Shown piece by piece: positions 8,751-18,441 of a stretch of 64,000 nucleotides of DNA. Location: contig JAEZRV010000087.1 of the NCBI GenBank assembly GCA_023444055.1, forward strand, positions 1-64,000, given 5' to 3'. Source of the DNA: Bacillota bacterium. GTDB lineage: Bacteria > Bacillota > Clostridia > Acetivibrionales > DSM-1351. A program made the translations under genes and the position numbers. Under the pieces are notes generated by a model that saw only the letters and a program-made list of their open reading frames with translations, was not told where the DNA came from and searched no databases. Each line of letters begins with the position of its first letter. The first letter of the stretch is position 1.

Positions 8751-10004
8751 ATGAAAGGTGTATTCAAAAAGCAAAGTGTCAAAATAGGTACACTGATTTT
8801 AATAGTGTTTTTATTAATATATCTGCCATCATTACTCTATCTTGTAAATAGCAATGGTGTTAAAACAGATTTACTGCGACTTGGAACGATAGAAGAAATA
8901 AAAAATGTTGACGGGGTTCTTGTGCGCAATGAGGAAGTTATTAATTCGCCAGACACCGGTAACTGTGTAATGGATGCTGCGGAAGGCGAAAAGGTTCCTG
9001 CATTCTATAGGATTGCTTCTGTAGTCAAAAATGTACCGGTGTCAACATATGAAGAGCTAAAAAAGAAAGAGTTAGAGATAACAAGAGCGCAAGAGGCTCA
9101 AAAGGAAAATGCGTCAACATTCTCAGGCGATATAAACAAAATGGATAGTGAAATAATAGATAAAATAAAAGATTTAGCAGAGCAATCAAACAGAGGTAGC
9201 TTAGTTGACAGCAATGATACAATTACAAAAATAGATAACATTGTTTACAAAAAGTCAGATATTTTTGGCGATAGTAGTAAATCAGCAGCTTATATTAATA
9301 AACTAAAAAGTGAAAAAGCAGTGATAGAAAGTAAACTGAATAATAATATTATGGAGATAAAGACTAGTTCAGCAGGATTAATATCATTTTCAGTTGATGG
9401 ATATGAAAGCCTGCTGACACCTAATTCTATAAGAAATGCTACTCCTAAGGCATTAGAAATGATAACAATAAAAGAAACAAACAGAGATTTTAATTTAATA
9501 GACGCTCATAAGGGAAAGCCTATAGCCAAACTGGTTAAAGGTCTTGAAAGCTATTTTGTTGCAGCAGTTAAGGAAAGTGATAATAAGTATTTAACTCTTG
9601 ATAGAAAAGTAACAATAAGAATAAATGATACTGGTTATAGTATGGATTCAATAATTGTATACAACTCGGATGTTATAGACGGTAAAAGAATAGTTGCTTT
9701 TAAGTTTGACACTGGGATAAATGAAACAGTAGGACTTAGGAGAATAAATGCTGATATAGTTTTGTCTAGCTCAAGTGGATTAAAGGTTCCGCGCAGTTGC
9801 TTGATGAATGTTGATAATGAAAAGAAGACTGCCGAGATAGCGTTGGTCAAAGGAATGTTTGCAAAAATAGTGAAAGTCCGAATTTTAGGTATGAATAACG
9901 ATGCGGCGATTATTGATGATATTAACGGGGACACATCAGTTTTATTATATAAAAAATACATTTTAAATCCAGTAAATATACAGGAAGGGCAGGTAATAAA
10001 TTGA
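8751..10004 (+). CDS. HlyD-like membrane-anchored protein of the cell-division cluster
   Basis: The 417-residue protein has a single N-terminal membrane segment (about residues 13-33), then a barrel-sandwich-like region (GVLVRNEEVINSP...AEGEKV), a coiled region (about 100-200) and a C-terminal extracytoplasmic part. This matches the HlyD family efflux adaptor-like proteins that sit upstream of yggS-sepF in many Clostridia. No export ATPase or outer-membrane partner is nearby, so a role at the cell envelope or division site is more likely than substrate efflux. Its stop codon overlaps the yggS start (TGATG). Confidence 0.75.
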   Translation: MKGVFKKQSVKIGTLILIVFLLIYLPSLLYLVNSNGVKTDLLRLGTIEEIKNVDGVLVRNEEVINSPDTGNCVMDAAEGEKVPAFYRIASVVKNVPVSTYEELKKKELEITRAQEAQKENASTFSGDINKMDSEIIDKIKDLAEQSNRGSLVDSNDTITKIDNIVYKKSDIFGDSSKSAAYINKLKSEKAVIESKLNNNIMEIKTSSAGLISFSVDGYESLLTPNSIRNATPKALEMITIKETNRDFNLIDAHKGKPIAKLVKGLESYFVAAVKESDNKYLTLDRKVTIRINDTGYSMDSIIVYNSDVIDGKRIVAFKFDTGINETVGLRRINADIVLSSSSGLKVPRSCLMNVDNEKKTAEIALVKGMFAKIVKVRILGMNNDAAIIDDINGDTSVLLYKKYILNPVNIQEGQVIN

Positions 10005-10708
10005 TGGACTTAACAATTAAAGAAAATTTAGACGATATTTTGTCAAGAATAAAGGTGGCTGCTGAAAAAAGCGATAGAAAAGCAGAAGACATTAAACTTA
10101 TTGCAGTAACCAAAACTGTTGGTTTGGAGAGAATACAAAATGTATATGATTATGGAATTTTAGATATGGGAGAAAACAGAGTTCAGGAACTGCTTGATAA
10201 ATATGATAAACTTGATTCTTCATGCAGATGGCACTTAATAGGGCATTTGCAGACTAACAAGGTTAAGTATATTATAGATAAAGTTGAAATGATACATTCG
10301 GTAGATAGTATTGATTTAGCTAAAGAAATCAATACTCGTGCTGCTAAAATTGGTAAGAAGATGAATATTTTAGTGCAAGTTAATGTTTCTGGTGAAGAGA
10401 GCAAATTTGGAATTAGTCCACAAGAAGTAGATGAGTTTGTTGAGGAGGCTTCTAAATATGGTAATATTTCCGTAAAAGGAATGATGACGATAGCTCCATA
10501 CGCTGAAAATCCAGAGGCTGTAAGGGATGTTTTTAGAAAACTTTATAGCATATATATTGACATAAAGAAGAAAAAATTAGATAATGTTTCTATGGAGTAT
10601 CTTTCCATGGGTATGAGTAATGATTTTGAAGTGGCAATTGAAGAAGGTGCTAATATTGTCAGAGTCGGTACTGGTGTTTTTGGAAAGAGAGATTATACTA
10701 AAGCGTAA
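10004..10708 (+). CDS. yggS: PLP-binding homeostasis protein YggS/PROSC family
   Basis: This cytoplasmic PLP-carrier protein keeps free pyridoxal phosphate and amino-acid pools balanced. Its landmarks are the PLP lysine in LIAVTKT, the motif GENRVQEL, WHLIGHLQTNKV, LVQVNVSGE.SKFG, and LSMGMSND..AIEEGA...RVGTGVFG. The ATG at 10004 overlaps the upstream stop codon and is preferred to the TTG at 10001. The product is 234 residues, the normal family length. In Firmicutes this gene (ylmE) typically precedes sepF. Confidence 0.93.
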   Translation: MDLTIKENLDDILSRIKVAAEKSDRKAEDIKLIAVTKTVGLERIQNVYDYGILDMGENRVQELLDKYDKLDSSCRWHLIGHLQTNKVKYIIDKVEMIHSVDSIDLAKEINTRAAKIGKKMNILVQVNVSGEESKFGISPQEVDEFVEEASKYGNISVKGMMTIAPYAENPEAVRDVFRKLYSIYIDIKKKKLDNVSMEYLSMGMSNDFEVAIEEGANIVRVGTGVFGKRDYTKA

Positions 10709-10804
10709 TTTTTATTACAGAACGTGATTCATATTTTAATTAATTCAGTACGAATTGCGTCAGGATAAAAAAATAATTTACTAAAGATGTAGGAGGTATT
10801 TGAA

Positions 10805-11266
10805 ATGTCAAAACTTCTAAACAAGGTTTTCAATTTTGTTGGATGGGAAGCAATAGACGAGGATGATGAGGAATTAGAACTTCAGGATGTAAATAGTAAT
10901 GAAGATAAATGCGAACCAATTCAAACTCATTTTTTTTCTAAGAGGCAACAATCTGGAAAAGTTGTAAATATCCATAATGGAAATCAATTTAGGATGGTTG
11001 TAGCTCAACCTAATACTTTTGATGATGCAAAGGACATTTGCGATCACTTGAAGAGCAACAAGCCTGTTGTTATCAATCTTGAGGGCATTGAAAAACATGA
11101 CGCACAGAGAATCATTGATTTCTTGAGCGGTTCAATATATGCTCTTGATGGATCAATTCAGAAGGTTTCTTGCGATATATTTGTAATTGCTCCAAACAGC
11201 GTAGATGTTAGTGGAGACTTAGATGATGAAATTAGAAATAAGACAGTTTTTCCTTGGGCTAAATAG
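10805..11266 (+). CDS. sepF: Cell-division protein SepF
   Basis: SepF binds FtsZ and tethers the Z-ring to the membrane. The 153-residue protein has the N-terminal amphipathic helix (MSKLLNKVFNFVGW), an acidic linker (DEDDEELELQD) and the conserved C-terminal FtsZ-binding fold, with KPVVINLEG, DAQRIIDFLSGSIYALDG and IFVIAPNSVDV. A good AGGAGGT ribosome binding site precedes it. The order yggS-sepF-yggT-ylmH-divIVA is the conserved Gram-positive division cluster. Confidence 0.95.
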   Translation: MSKLLNKVFNFVGWEAIDEDDEELELQDVNSNEDKCEPIQTHFFSKRQQSGKVVNIHNGNQFRMVVAQPNTFDDAKDICDHLKSNKPVVINLEGIEKHDAQRIIDFLSGSIYALDGSIQKVSCDIFVIAPNSVDVSGDLDDEIRNKTVFPWAK

Positions 11267-11312
11267 GCAGTAATGTAGTTTGGATAGCAATGTAGTTATT
11301 GGAGGAAATTTG

Positions 11313-11600
11313 ATGACTTCTATTTATAAAGCAGTAGATTTGGTATTAAAATTATTTGAGTTTGCTCTTTTGGCGAGAGTTTTATTGTCATGGCTACCTA
11401 TATCAAGAGGCAATAAGCTTGTGGATTTACTTTATATGATTACAGAGCCTGTACTAGCGCCAATTCGTAAAATGCTAAACAGATCAAGTCTTATGAATAA
11501 CTCAATGTTATCAATGATTGATTTTTCTCCGATAGTTGCTTTTTTACTTTGTGGTGTGGTTAGAAATTTAGTTATTATGATATTAAGAATATTTATGTAA
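11313..11600 (+). CDS. yggT: YggT family membrane protein
   Basis: The small integral membrane protein (95 residues) has two hydrophobic segments joined by LSWLPISRGNKLVDLLYMIT and the conserved motif EPVLAPIRK. The start at 11313 follows GGAGG at a 7-nt spacing and is preferred to the upstream TTG at 11280. Its exact role is unknown, but it is conserved between sepF and ylmH (ylmG in Bacillus) and is linked to envelope or division functions. Confidence 0.9.
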   Translation: MTSIYKAVDLVLKLFEFALLARVLLSWLPISRGNKLVDLLYMITEPVLAPIRKMLNRSSLMNNSMLSMIDFSPIVAFLLCGVVRNLVIMILRIFM

Positions 11601-11634
11601 TCTTATATTTTTAATATAGAAATAGAATAAATAT

Positions 11635-12420
11635 ATGGATAAAAATACATTAATAAAAATGGTATCAAAACTTGAGGATAGGGTATTGGTTTCACGACTT
11701 TTAGATAAAGTTGAACAATGTCGTTATTCCTCTTTTGTGTATTCGGATTTTCTTTCTCCCTATGAAGCTGCTATTGCTAAGCGGATTTTGGACAAGGTAA
11801 ATGATGTTTTTTATGCCTTTATTGGGGGATATGATGGTGCAGAAAGAGTCATTGCTGCCATTAGTTCAGATTTTATTGATGATGATAATGCTATTAATAG
11901 TGCTCCTTTGAGCTTTTTAAGGATTACTCCTTCAATTGAAAAACCATTATCTCATCGTGATTATTTGGGTTCCTTGCTTGGTTTAGGGATAAAGAGAGAG
12001 AAAATTGGTGACATTCTTGTTTGCGAATCATATGCGGATGTTTTTGTAATTGATAAAATAGCAGAATATATTTTGTACAACTTGGACAAAATTGGAAATG
12101 TAAAGGTTAGCTGCGAATTGCTGAATATTTATGAGTATACTGCTCCACAAAAGAAGGAAAAGCTCATTAATACCACAGTGGCTTCTCTTAGGGCAGATTC
12201 CATAGCAGCTAGCGGGTTTGGCGTTTCCAGAACAAAGGTTATAGATTATTTTAAGTCACAAAGAGTTAATGTTAATTGGGAAGTGGTTCAAAACCCATCA
12301 AAGCAGTTATCAGAAGGAGACACGATCTCTATAAGGGGTAAAGGCAGGATTGTCTTAGAGAAAGTTATCGGAACTACCAAGAAAGATAGAATAAATATTA
12401 CAATAAAACGATATGAGTAG
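11635..12420 (+). CDS. ylmH: YlmH-type S4-domain RNA-binding protein
   Basis: The 261-residue protein has the YlmH N-terminal region with FLSPYEAAIAKRIL and IGGYDGAERVIA. The middle carries HRDYLGSLLGLGIKREKIGDILV, a family hallmark. A C-terminal S4 RNA-binding domain (about residues 180-255) includes RADSIAASGFGVSRTKVIDYF and GDTISIRGKGR. YlmH has been linked to ribosome-associated quality control in Bacillus. The ribosome binding site is weak. It sits between yggT and divIVA. Confidence 0.9.
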   Translation: MDKNTLIKMVSKLEDRVLVSRLLDKVEQCRYSSFVYSDFLSPYEAAIAKRILDKVNDVFYAFIGGYDGAERVIAAISSDFIDDDNAINSAPLSFLRITPSIEKPLSHRDYLGSLLGLGIKREKIGDILVCESYADVFVIDKIAEYILYNLDKIGNVKVSCELLNIYEYTAPQKKEKLINTTVASLRADSIAASGFGVSRTKVIDYFKSQRVNVNWEVVQNPSKQLSEGDTISIRGKGRIVLEKVIGTTKKDRINITIKRYE

Positions 12421-12489
12421 ACTGTTCTATACAGAGTTTTAAAAGTAAATTGTTCTTCAAAAAATTGCATTTTGTAAAGGAGCTTGACT

Positions 12490-12954
12490 ATGAATTATAC
12501 TCCAAATGACCTTGATAATATGAAGTTTAAAAAGAGTTTTAGAGGTTATGATGAAGATCAGGTAAATGGTGTTTTAGATAGTGTAATACAGGATTATGAG
12601 CTATACATAAAAGAAAATATAGAGCTCAAAGACAGAATCTCAGTTCTAAATGAGGGGATTCAACACTATAAGAACATTGAAGAATCTCTTCAAAACACTT
12701 TGATTGTTGCACAACAAACAGGAGAAGAAATAAAGAAGAATGCTTATGAAAAGGCTGATAATATTGTCAAAGAAGCTGAAATAAGAGCTCAAAAGGCAAT
12801 AAACGAAGCTAATCAGGAAGTTATAAAAATAAAATTTGAGTATGAAGAAATGAAAAAGAGACTTCATCTTTATAAAACTAAGTCTGAGACTTTAATATTA
12901 TCTCAGCTTGAGTTGTCAAAACAGCTATTTAGTGATGATACTGGTTTAGAGTAA
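12490..12954 (+). CDS. divIVA: DivIVA-domain protein
   Basis: DivIVA marks cell poles and division septa by sensing membrane curvature. The N-terminal membrane-binding domain carries the signature F.KSFRGYDEDQVNGVLD (about residues 13-29), followed by an almost continuous coiled coil to residue 145. The ATG at 12490 lies 8 nt after AAAGGAG, so the TTG at 12484 is rejected. Length 154 residues is short but usual for Clostridia. It closes the yggS-divIVA operon. Confidence 0.93.
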   Translation: MNYTPNDLDNMKFKKSFRGYDEDQVNGVLDSVIQDYELYIKENIELKDRISVLNEGIQHYKNIEESLQNTLIVAQQTGEEIKKNAYEKADNIVKEAEIRAQKAINEANQEVIKIKFEYEEMKKRLHLYKTKSETLILSQLELSKQLFSDDTGLE

Positions 12955-12973
12955 AATAAGTGGGCTGTTAGTT

Positions 12974-13663
12974 ATGGATATTATATTTCTGTCCATGCCA
13001 GCTTTTTAGCGGTAAATACAGTCTGTATTAGTTGAAGAGTGTTATCAAAATTATACCAGATTGGATGAATCTTTCTATTATACTATAAAAGCTATTAGAG
13101 ATAGGCTCATAGATGATACGAAAGTAAAGAATCCATTTGATGAATGAGAATGCTCAAATGGTTAGAAAAGCAGAGTACTCTTCTGTTCAGGAATCCTGTG
13201 ATTTAGATGAAACTGAAGAATTTATTGAGGACATGTTCCCTGTAGAAATAAGAAATAATTTACAGGTTGATTGTAGGGTCACTCAGGATGGATGTAGGCC
13301 TGATTTCCTTGAAATATGTATTTTGTGTCACTCGAAGAAATTGAACAGTACTTAATAGCATTAGAACAAGCGGACGATAATATAATTGGCGGCGGCAGCA
13401 TTGCTTCTGTTGCTTCAGTAGATGATTTGGATATATCTACAATGAGTACTGGGAATAATTTAAAAGTGCGCATGTTATCTAGGAACAGCATGTATGGGGT
13501 CGACACTAATACCCCTCTTTTATACGTAGCAACATATGGACAGCATGATAAGAATGGAAATAATAATATACAAAAAGCATTAATAAAGATACACTGCTGG
13601 GTGGGCGGTACAAATGTAAAACGCGTAGTATTCTTTACGCAAAAAGCGGGGAACAAAATATGA
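12974..13663 (+). pseudogene. Decayed hypothetical gene with several frameshifts
   Basis: Three protein-like segments follow one another in alternating frames. A start MDIIFLSMPAF at 12974 runs into stops. VEECYQNYTRLDESFYYTIK up to 13145 is in the same frame. The segment starting MNENAQMVRK (13140-13355) is in another frame, and one missing base would join it smoothly as PFDE-ENAQ. The last segment, FVSLEEIEQYLIALEQADDN (13316-13663), returns to the first frame. None has a good ribosome binding site. The last stop codon lies in the loop of a terminator hairpin. No family was recognised; two small intact overlapping genes remain an alternative. Confidence 0.45.
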
Positions 13664-13686
13664 AAATATTTTGTTCCCCGCTTTTT
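13641..13686 (+). terminator. Long intrinsic terminator
   Basis: AAAAAGCGGGGAACAAAATA pairs with a downstream arm ending TTCCCCGCTTTTT, giving a stem of about 20 bp with a tiny loop and a terminal T-run. It ends transcription from the division cluster and its decayed neighbour. Confidence 0.88.
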
Positions 13687-13782
13687 ATTTGCTTATGAGG
13701 GAAATAATTTTTGTATGGTATTAAATATAGTGCCGTAGTAATAAAATGTATAAAATACCATATAAAAGAAGGAGGAGTTAAA

Positions 13783-16700
13783 ATGAAGCATGAAAGCATG
13801 CTAACGAAGCATTTCCGTGTAGTGCTACTTATGGTTGGAATATTGATGACATTAATTTGCTGCTTTTCAAGTTCAGCAAAAGCAGCTAAAGAGGAAGATG
13901 TAATCGACAAAGAAGTCAATTGGCTGAAATTAAATCAAGATAAGTCTGTAAGCCGGTATCAAAGCCCATATATAACGGCATTAGCAATAACAGCATCTAA
14001 GGAAGGTGTGGACATGCCTTCTGCCGAAATAAATTCAATTAAGCTATATAAAAATATAAATGATACCAAAACAGAATGCTATAGTTATAATGCATATGAA
14101 ACACTTGAAATTGTGGTGGACAGTACAATTAGTAATATAGATGCAGAACATCAGTACTTTATCAAAAAGGCAAACGGAAGTGTTTTAACCTCAAAAAACA
14201 ATGGACTACTTAGGTGGAATACAGAAAACTGTCAGCCAGGAGATTATTCAGTAATTGTACAAGTAAAGGATAAAAATAGTGGCAGTATAGTTGCAAGAAA
14301 GGAAAAGCAATTTGTAATCAATCCATATTTTAAAGTTTTCACTGTAAATCTATCAACCGATCCTGAAAATGTTAGAATAAATAATCCATGTACTATAAAT
14401 GTGCAATCTGCTTTGGTTTCAGATTCAAATTGTGATAAAACATTGACTTTTAAAACTTCAGTAATAGATGCAGGTACTGTTATTAAAGAAGAAACAAAAA
14501 CTATTCAAAGTAAATCTGGCGAACAATTAACTAAGGCTAAAGTGATCACATTTACTCCGGATGTCACTGTTTCTAAGGATTATATAATTAAAATAGAGGT
14601 ATTTGATGGAATAACTAAAATAACACAGTCGGAAACCACGTTTAAGGTATTACCACCGTTGCCACCCACGAAAATAGATGCAGGGCAGGGGTTAAGCAAG
14701 TCAGTTCTTCATCCCGGTCAGGATTCTGTAACTGCACAGTTCAAATTGACCGGAGAAGGTACAACTGAGATACCACAAAGGAACCCTATCGATCTGATTA
14801 TATGCATAGATGATTCTGGAAGTATGGAATGGGGAAATGCTGATGGGTCAACAACAAAACCTTGGAGAATTGACTTTGCAAAGGATGCATCAAAGAGAGT
14901 CATAGATCTTTTGCAAAAAGATGATAGGGGAGCTGTGGTTGAATTTGCTGGTAGTAAAAGTATATGGATTCAACAAGATTTAACTGAAGATAAAGAACTT
15001 ATTAAAAAATCAATATCCCAAACTCCTGCTTCTCCATGGAATGGAACAGACATTGCTGGAGCAATTAGTAAATCAATTGACATACTTAACCAAAAGAGTT
15101 CTACAGATAGGGATAAGATAATAATACTTATATCTGATGGTGCTTCAGATACAAGTACCATTAATATTTCAAATACGGCAAAAGAAAAAGGATATAAGAT
15201 ATATACAATTGCACTTGGAGATGCTGCTGATAGAAACCTAATGAGCACAATTTCTGAGATGACACAGGGGAAATATGTTTACAGCCCAACAATGGAGCAG
15301 CTTGATGCTATGATGAATATACTTGCAGGAGAGATTTTTGATATTGCAGGTAAAAATATAGTTATTGAAACAACAATACCGGCTAATGGAATGGCTGTTG
15401 ATACTTCAAAAATAGTACCTATGCCAACAAATGTTACAAAAACTACAGATGGAGCAATAAATCTTAAATGGACATTTGATAGATTCATTATGGAAGAAGA
15501 AAAGGTGTTTGAAATAAAATATAGTGGTACTGATCTCCCGTCAGATACAGAAGTTATTCTAACACAAAGCACAAAATTAATGTATCAGGATAGAAATGGA
15601 ACGACTATTACTGAGAAGCTGCCTGACTTAAAGATTTCTGTGAGCAAATACATGCTTGAATTAAAAGTTAAAACAGACAAGGGCAACTACACAGCTAATG
15701 AAAAAGTTAACATTACAAATACTGCTACAAACCTTACTGACTACCCAGCAACTCTTACAGCCAAGGTTGAAATAATTGATACAGACGGAAATTGTGTAAA
15801 AACAATTACAGAAAAAAAATTAGGCACATGGAATGCTAATGAAACCAAGACATTAGACTTTTCATGGAACACAGGCTCAACAATGGCTAGTACATATATG
15901 GCGAGGATTACCTGGAGCGAAGGCAAAAAGACCATATCAGTTGCTGAAGCTAGCTTTGATATAACTCCACAAATAATGGGTGCATTAGGTAATCTGAAAC
16001 TTCAGGATAAAATAATTTATGGCAAGGACAATGTTGTACTAAACTACAATATAAATAATACAGGAAATACAAAGTTAGATAAGATTACTACGAGAATTAA
16101 GATAGTAGATACCTCTAATGAGAATGTGCTTGAAACTATTACGGATGTATTAAGCCTTGATGTTTCTTCAACATATGATGGAAAGCAGATATGGACACAT
16201 GAGACATTAAAACCTGGAAGCTACATGGTTGTACTTGATGTAATATTTCCTAATGGTAAAGAGGTACCTCTAGCAAGCAGTAGCTTTACAGTTGGAGAAA
16301 TTTCTTTACCTACAAGTATTTTGACAGATAAAAAAGATTACTCTACAGATGATATTGTCAATATTACTATCTCCACAAAAAATCTCACAAGTAAAGAGAT
16401 TAGTTTAGATGGAAGGGTATTTATTATTGACACTAATGGAACTGTTATAAAGAAGTATGATAAAATTACCAATATGCCCTGGAAAACATCAGAGAGTAAA
16501 AATTTTGAATATGTTTGGAATACAGACAAAGCACCTATAGGTAATTACAACGTTAGAATCGTGTGGATGAGGGATGGAATAAACGTAAGTTCAGCAGATG
16601 CTTGCTTTAACGTAATAGATGATAAAAATATTGGCTGTACAATAAATACAGATAAGAAAAAATATTTATCTGGAGAAAAAGTAAATTTAAAAAGTAATGT

Positions 16701-17973
16701 AATGAACTATAGTCAAAGCTATGTACATAATAATCTGCTAGTAAAAACTAAAATTACAAATGCAAAGGGAGAAATAATTTGGAATTTGGATAATAGTATA
16801 TCTAAGTTACTAACAGAGGCTCAATCCAGTATAAAAAATATTTGGAATATACCTGAAAATTTATCCGTACAATACACAGCAACAATAGAAGTTTACAATT
16901 CTAAAGGAAATTTGATTGCTAGTAGCAGTACTGCTTTTGAAATTATTAAGAAGGTTATGGCTGTATCGGGTAGTCTTGAAGTACAGAATAAAGATATATC
17001 TAGCACCGATGATGTCATCTTTAAATATAAGATTACAAATATAGGTAATGTTAAGCTGGATAATGTCACTACACGTATTACAATATTAGATGCTGCTACA
17101 GGATCAGTTCTTGATACTATAGAGGATTTAATCAGCATTGATACTTCATCAAGCTATTCAGATAAAAAAATATGGGTGCACAAGCCATTAGATCTGGGAG
17201 ATTACATTGTTAATATAGATGTAGTTTTACCAAATGGAAGGAAGGTAACAGTAGCTAAAGACAGCTTTACAGTAGTAAGACTAAATTTATTAGTAATTGA
17301 TGCCTTTAAGTATACCTTGTTTTCAGGAGACACAGCTAATGAACTACAAATGAATCTATATAAGGGAAATATTAATGGAGATGTACATACCAATAAATAT
17401 TTTAAATATGCTGGAACAAGCTTAAACATTAACGGTGTGCTTTCTAGTGCCCAAAATATAAATACAAATGGTTGCGTAATTCAGTTTAATAAACTAGAAA
17501 CAAACTCACCAATATATAAAATACCTAATGTAGCTAAAGATATTAAAACGATTGCTTCAAAGGATGGAAACACTAGAGATAATAGTTTAACAATTAATGA
17601 GTATAGAAATGGATTAAGTTTTACGAAATCAGAAGTAAGCGAAGATTGTATAAACATATCTGGAACAAGTCTTAACACAAAAGGATATATCTATGCAAAA
17701 AATAGTATTACCTTCAACTTAGATAGTATTAAAAGTACTGCACCAAATGGAATAGTAATTTGTTCAGCTAACTCTGACATTACTATTAATACATCTAATG
17801 CCAATTTAAAGGGGATTATTTATGCACCAAATGGAACGGTGTATATAAATACCAATAATTTCAGGCTGGAAGGAAGAATAATAGCGAAGAGGATTGTGGT
17901 ACAAAGCACCAGCTTTGAGGTTTCCAGTACTGGCAAGGATTTAGATTTAATGGACACATCTAAAATGAAATAA
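13783..17973 (+). CDS. Secreted VWA-domain repeat protein
   Basis: The start at 13783 follows GGAGGAG and gives a signal peptide (hydrophobic stretch about residues 12-30, cleavage near SAKA). A von Willebrand factor A domain (about 335-530) has an intact MIDAS motif DDSGSM (about 342-347), a threonine in NGTDIAGA and the ISDGASD strand. About five or six roughly 110-residue Ig/CARDB-like domains follow, each with motifs like TDKGNYTANEKVNITN and W.T...PG.Y.V. The C-terminus (about 1170-1390) is repetitive beta-rich sequence (LNTKGYIYAKNSITF, GIIYAPNGTVYINT) resembling envelope proteins that form beta-helices. An adhesive or matrix role is inferred. The protein is 1396 residues and is flanked by a terminator upstream. 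Confidence 0.8.
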   Translation: MKHESMLTKHFRVVLLMVGILMTLICCFSSSAKAAKEEDVIDKEVNWLKLNQDKSVSRYQSPYITALAITASKEGVDMPSAEINSIKLYKNINDTKTECYSYNAYETLEIVVDSTISNIDAEHQYFIKKANGSVLTSKNNGLLRWNTENCQPGDYSVIVQVKDKNSGSIVARKEKQFVINPYFKVFTVNLSTDPENVRINNPCTINVQSALVSDSNCDKTLTFKTSVIDAGTVIKEETKTIQSKSGEQLTKAKVITFTPDVTVSKDYIIKIEVFDGITKITQSETTFKVLPPLPPTKIDAGQGLSKSVLHPGQDSVTAQFKLTGEGTTEIPQRNPIDLIICIDDSGSMEWGNADGSTTKPWRIDFAKDASKRVIDLLQKDDRGAVVEFAGSKSIWIQQDLTEDKELIKKSISQTPASPWNGTDIAGAISKSIDILNQKSSTDRDKIIILISDGASDTSTINISNTAKEKGYKIYTIALGDAADRNLMSTISEMTQGKYVYSPTMEQLDAMMNILAGEIFDIAGKNIVIETTIPANGMAVDTSKIVPMPTNVTKTTDGAINLKWTFDRFIMEEEKVFEIKYSGTDLPSDTEVILTQSTKLMYQDRNGTTITEKLPDLKISVSKYMLELKVKTDKGNYTANEKVNITNTATNLTDYPATLTAKVEIIDTDGNCVKTITEKKLGTWNANETKTLDFSWNTGSTMASTYMARITWSEGKKTISVAEASFDITPQIMGALGNLKLQDKIIYGKDNVVLNYNINNTGNTKLDKITTRIKIVDTSNENVLETITDVLSLDVSSTYDGKQIWTHETLKPGSYMVVLDVIFPNGKEVPLASSSFTVGEISLPTSILTDKKDYSTDDIVNITISTKNLTSKEISLDGRVFIIDTNGTVIKKYDKITNMPWKTSESKNFEYVWNTDKAPIGNYNVRIVWMRDGINVSSADACFNVIDDKNIGCTINTDKKKYLSGEKVNLKSNVMNYSQSYVHNNLLVKTKITNAKGEIIWNLDNSISKLLTEAQSSIKNIWNIPENLSVQYTATIEVYNSKGNLIASSSTAFEIIKKVMAVSGSLEVQNKDISSTDDVIFKYKITNIGNVKLDNVTTRITILDAATGSVLDTIEDLISIDTSSSYSDKKIWVHKPLDLGDYIVNIDVVLPNGRKVTVAKDSFTVVRLNLLVIDAFKYTLFSGDTANELQMNLYKGNINGDVHTNKYFKYAGTSLNINGVLSSAQNINTNGCVIQFNKLETNSPIYKIPNVAKDIKTIASKDGNTRDNSLTINEYRNGLSFTKSEVSEDCINISGTSLNTKGYIYAKNSITFNLDSIKSTAPNGIVICSANSDITINTSNANLKGIIYAPNGTVYINTNNFRLEGRIIAKRIVVQSTSFEVSSTGKDLDLMDTSKMK

Positions 17974-18441
17974 GAGGTTAGAAAATTAAATTCTATTTAA
18001 TCAGTTCACCTTGTTATTATCCAAAATTCATGGGCAATCTCGCCGTTATTGGCTTGGTTGTTCTTTTTCTATTTTCACCATCTTTATGCAAGCATCTTTC
18101 AAATGTAAATTGATCTGTCAAGGCAACCCCCATTATTGCCTAAGTCAGAGGAAATAAGGAATGGAAAATAAGGAAAGTACATGATGGGTACTTTAATATG
18201 CTCCCACTATATGCTTTTTTGCTGACAAAATTCTATCTGATTATAATCAAAAATCAATAAATCGGAACACATTTCACAAAAATATATTAAAATTTGGTTT
18301 TTTCGCAAAAAACAAAGGAAAAGTTGACATATTTAGCGAAAGTTGTACTAGTTAGTGTCTCACTTTCAAACGCAATATTTTTGAGGTGCTACAAAAATAT
18401 AATTTTTAACTGGGGAGTATTATTTTAGGAGGGGTATATTA
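17974..18441. other. 468-bp intergenic region before the GH27 gene
   Basis: The gap holds a small hairpin AAAGTAC...GTACTTT (about 18174-18193), which may end the VWA transcript. A TTGACA at 18324-18329 has only a poor -10 match 16-17 nt downstream. The GH27 gene presumably has its own promoter here, but none can be fixed with confidence. No coding frame was seen. Confidence 0.4.

Noticed and set aside
13279..13656. 125-residue minus-strand frame near the decayed gene
   Set aside because: Composition is unlike the neighbours and the plus-strand segments are more protein-like; it starts inside the terminator arm.
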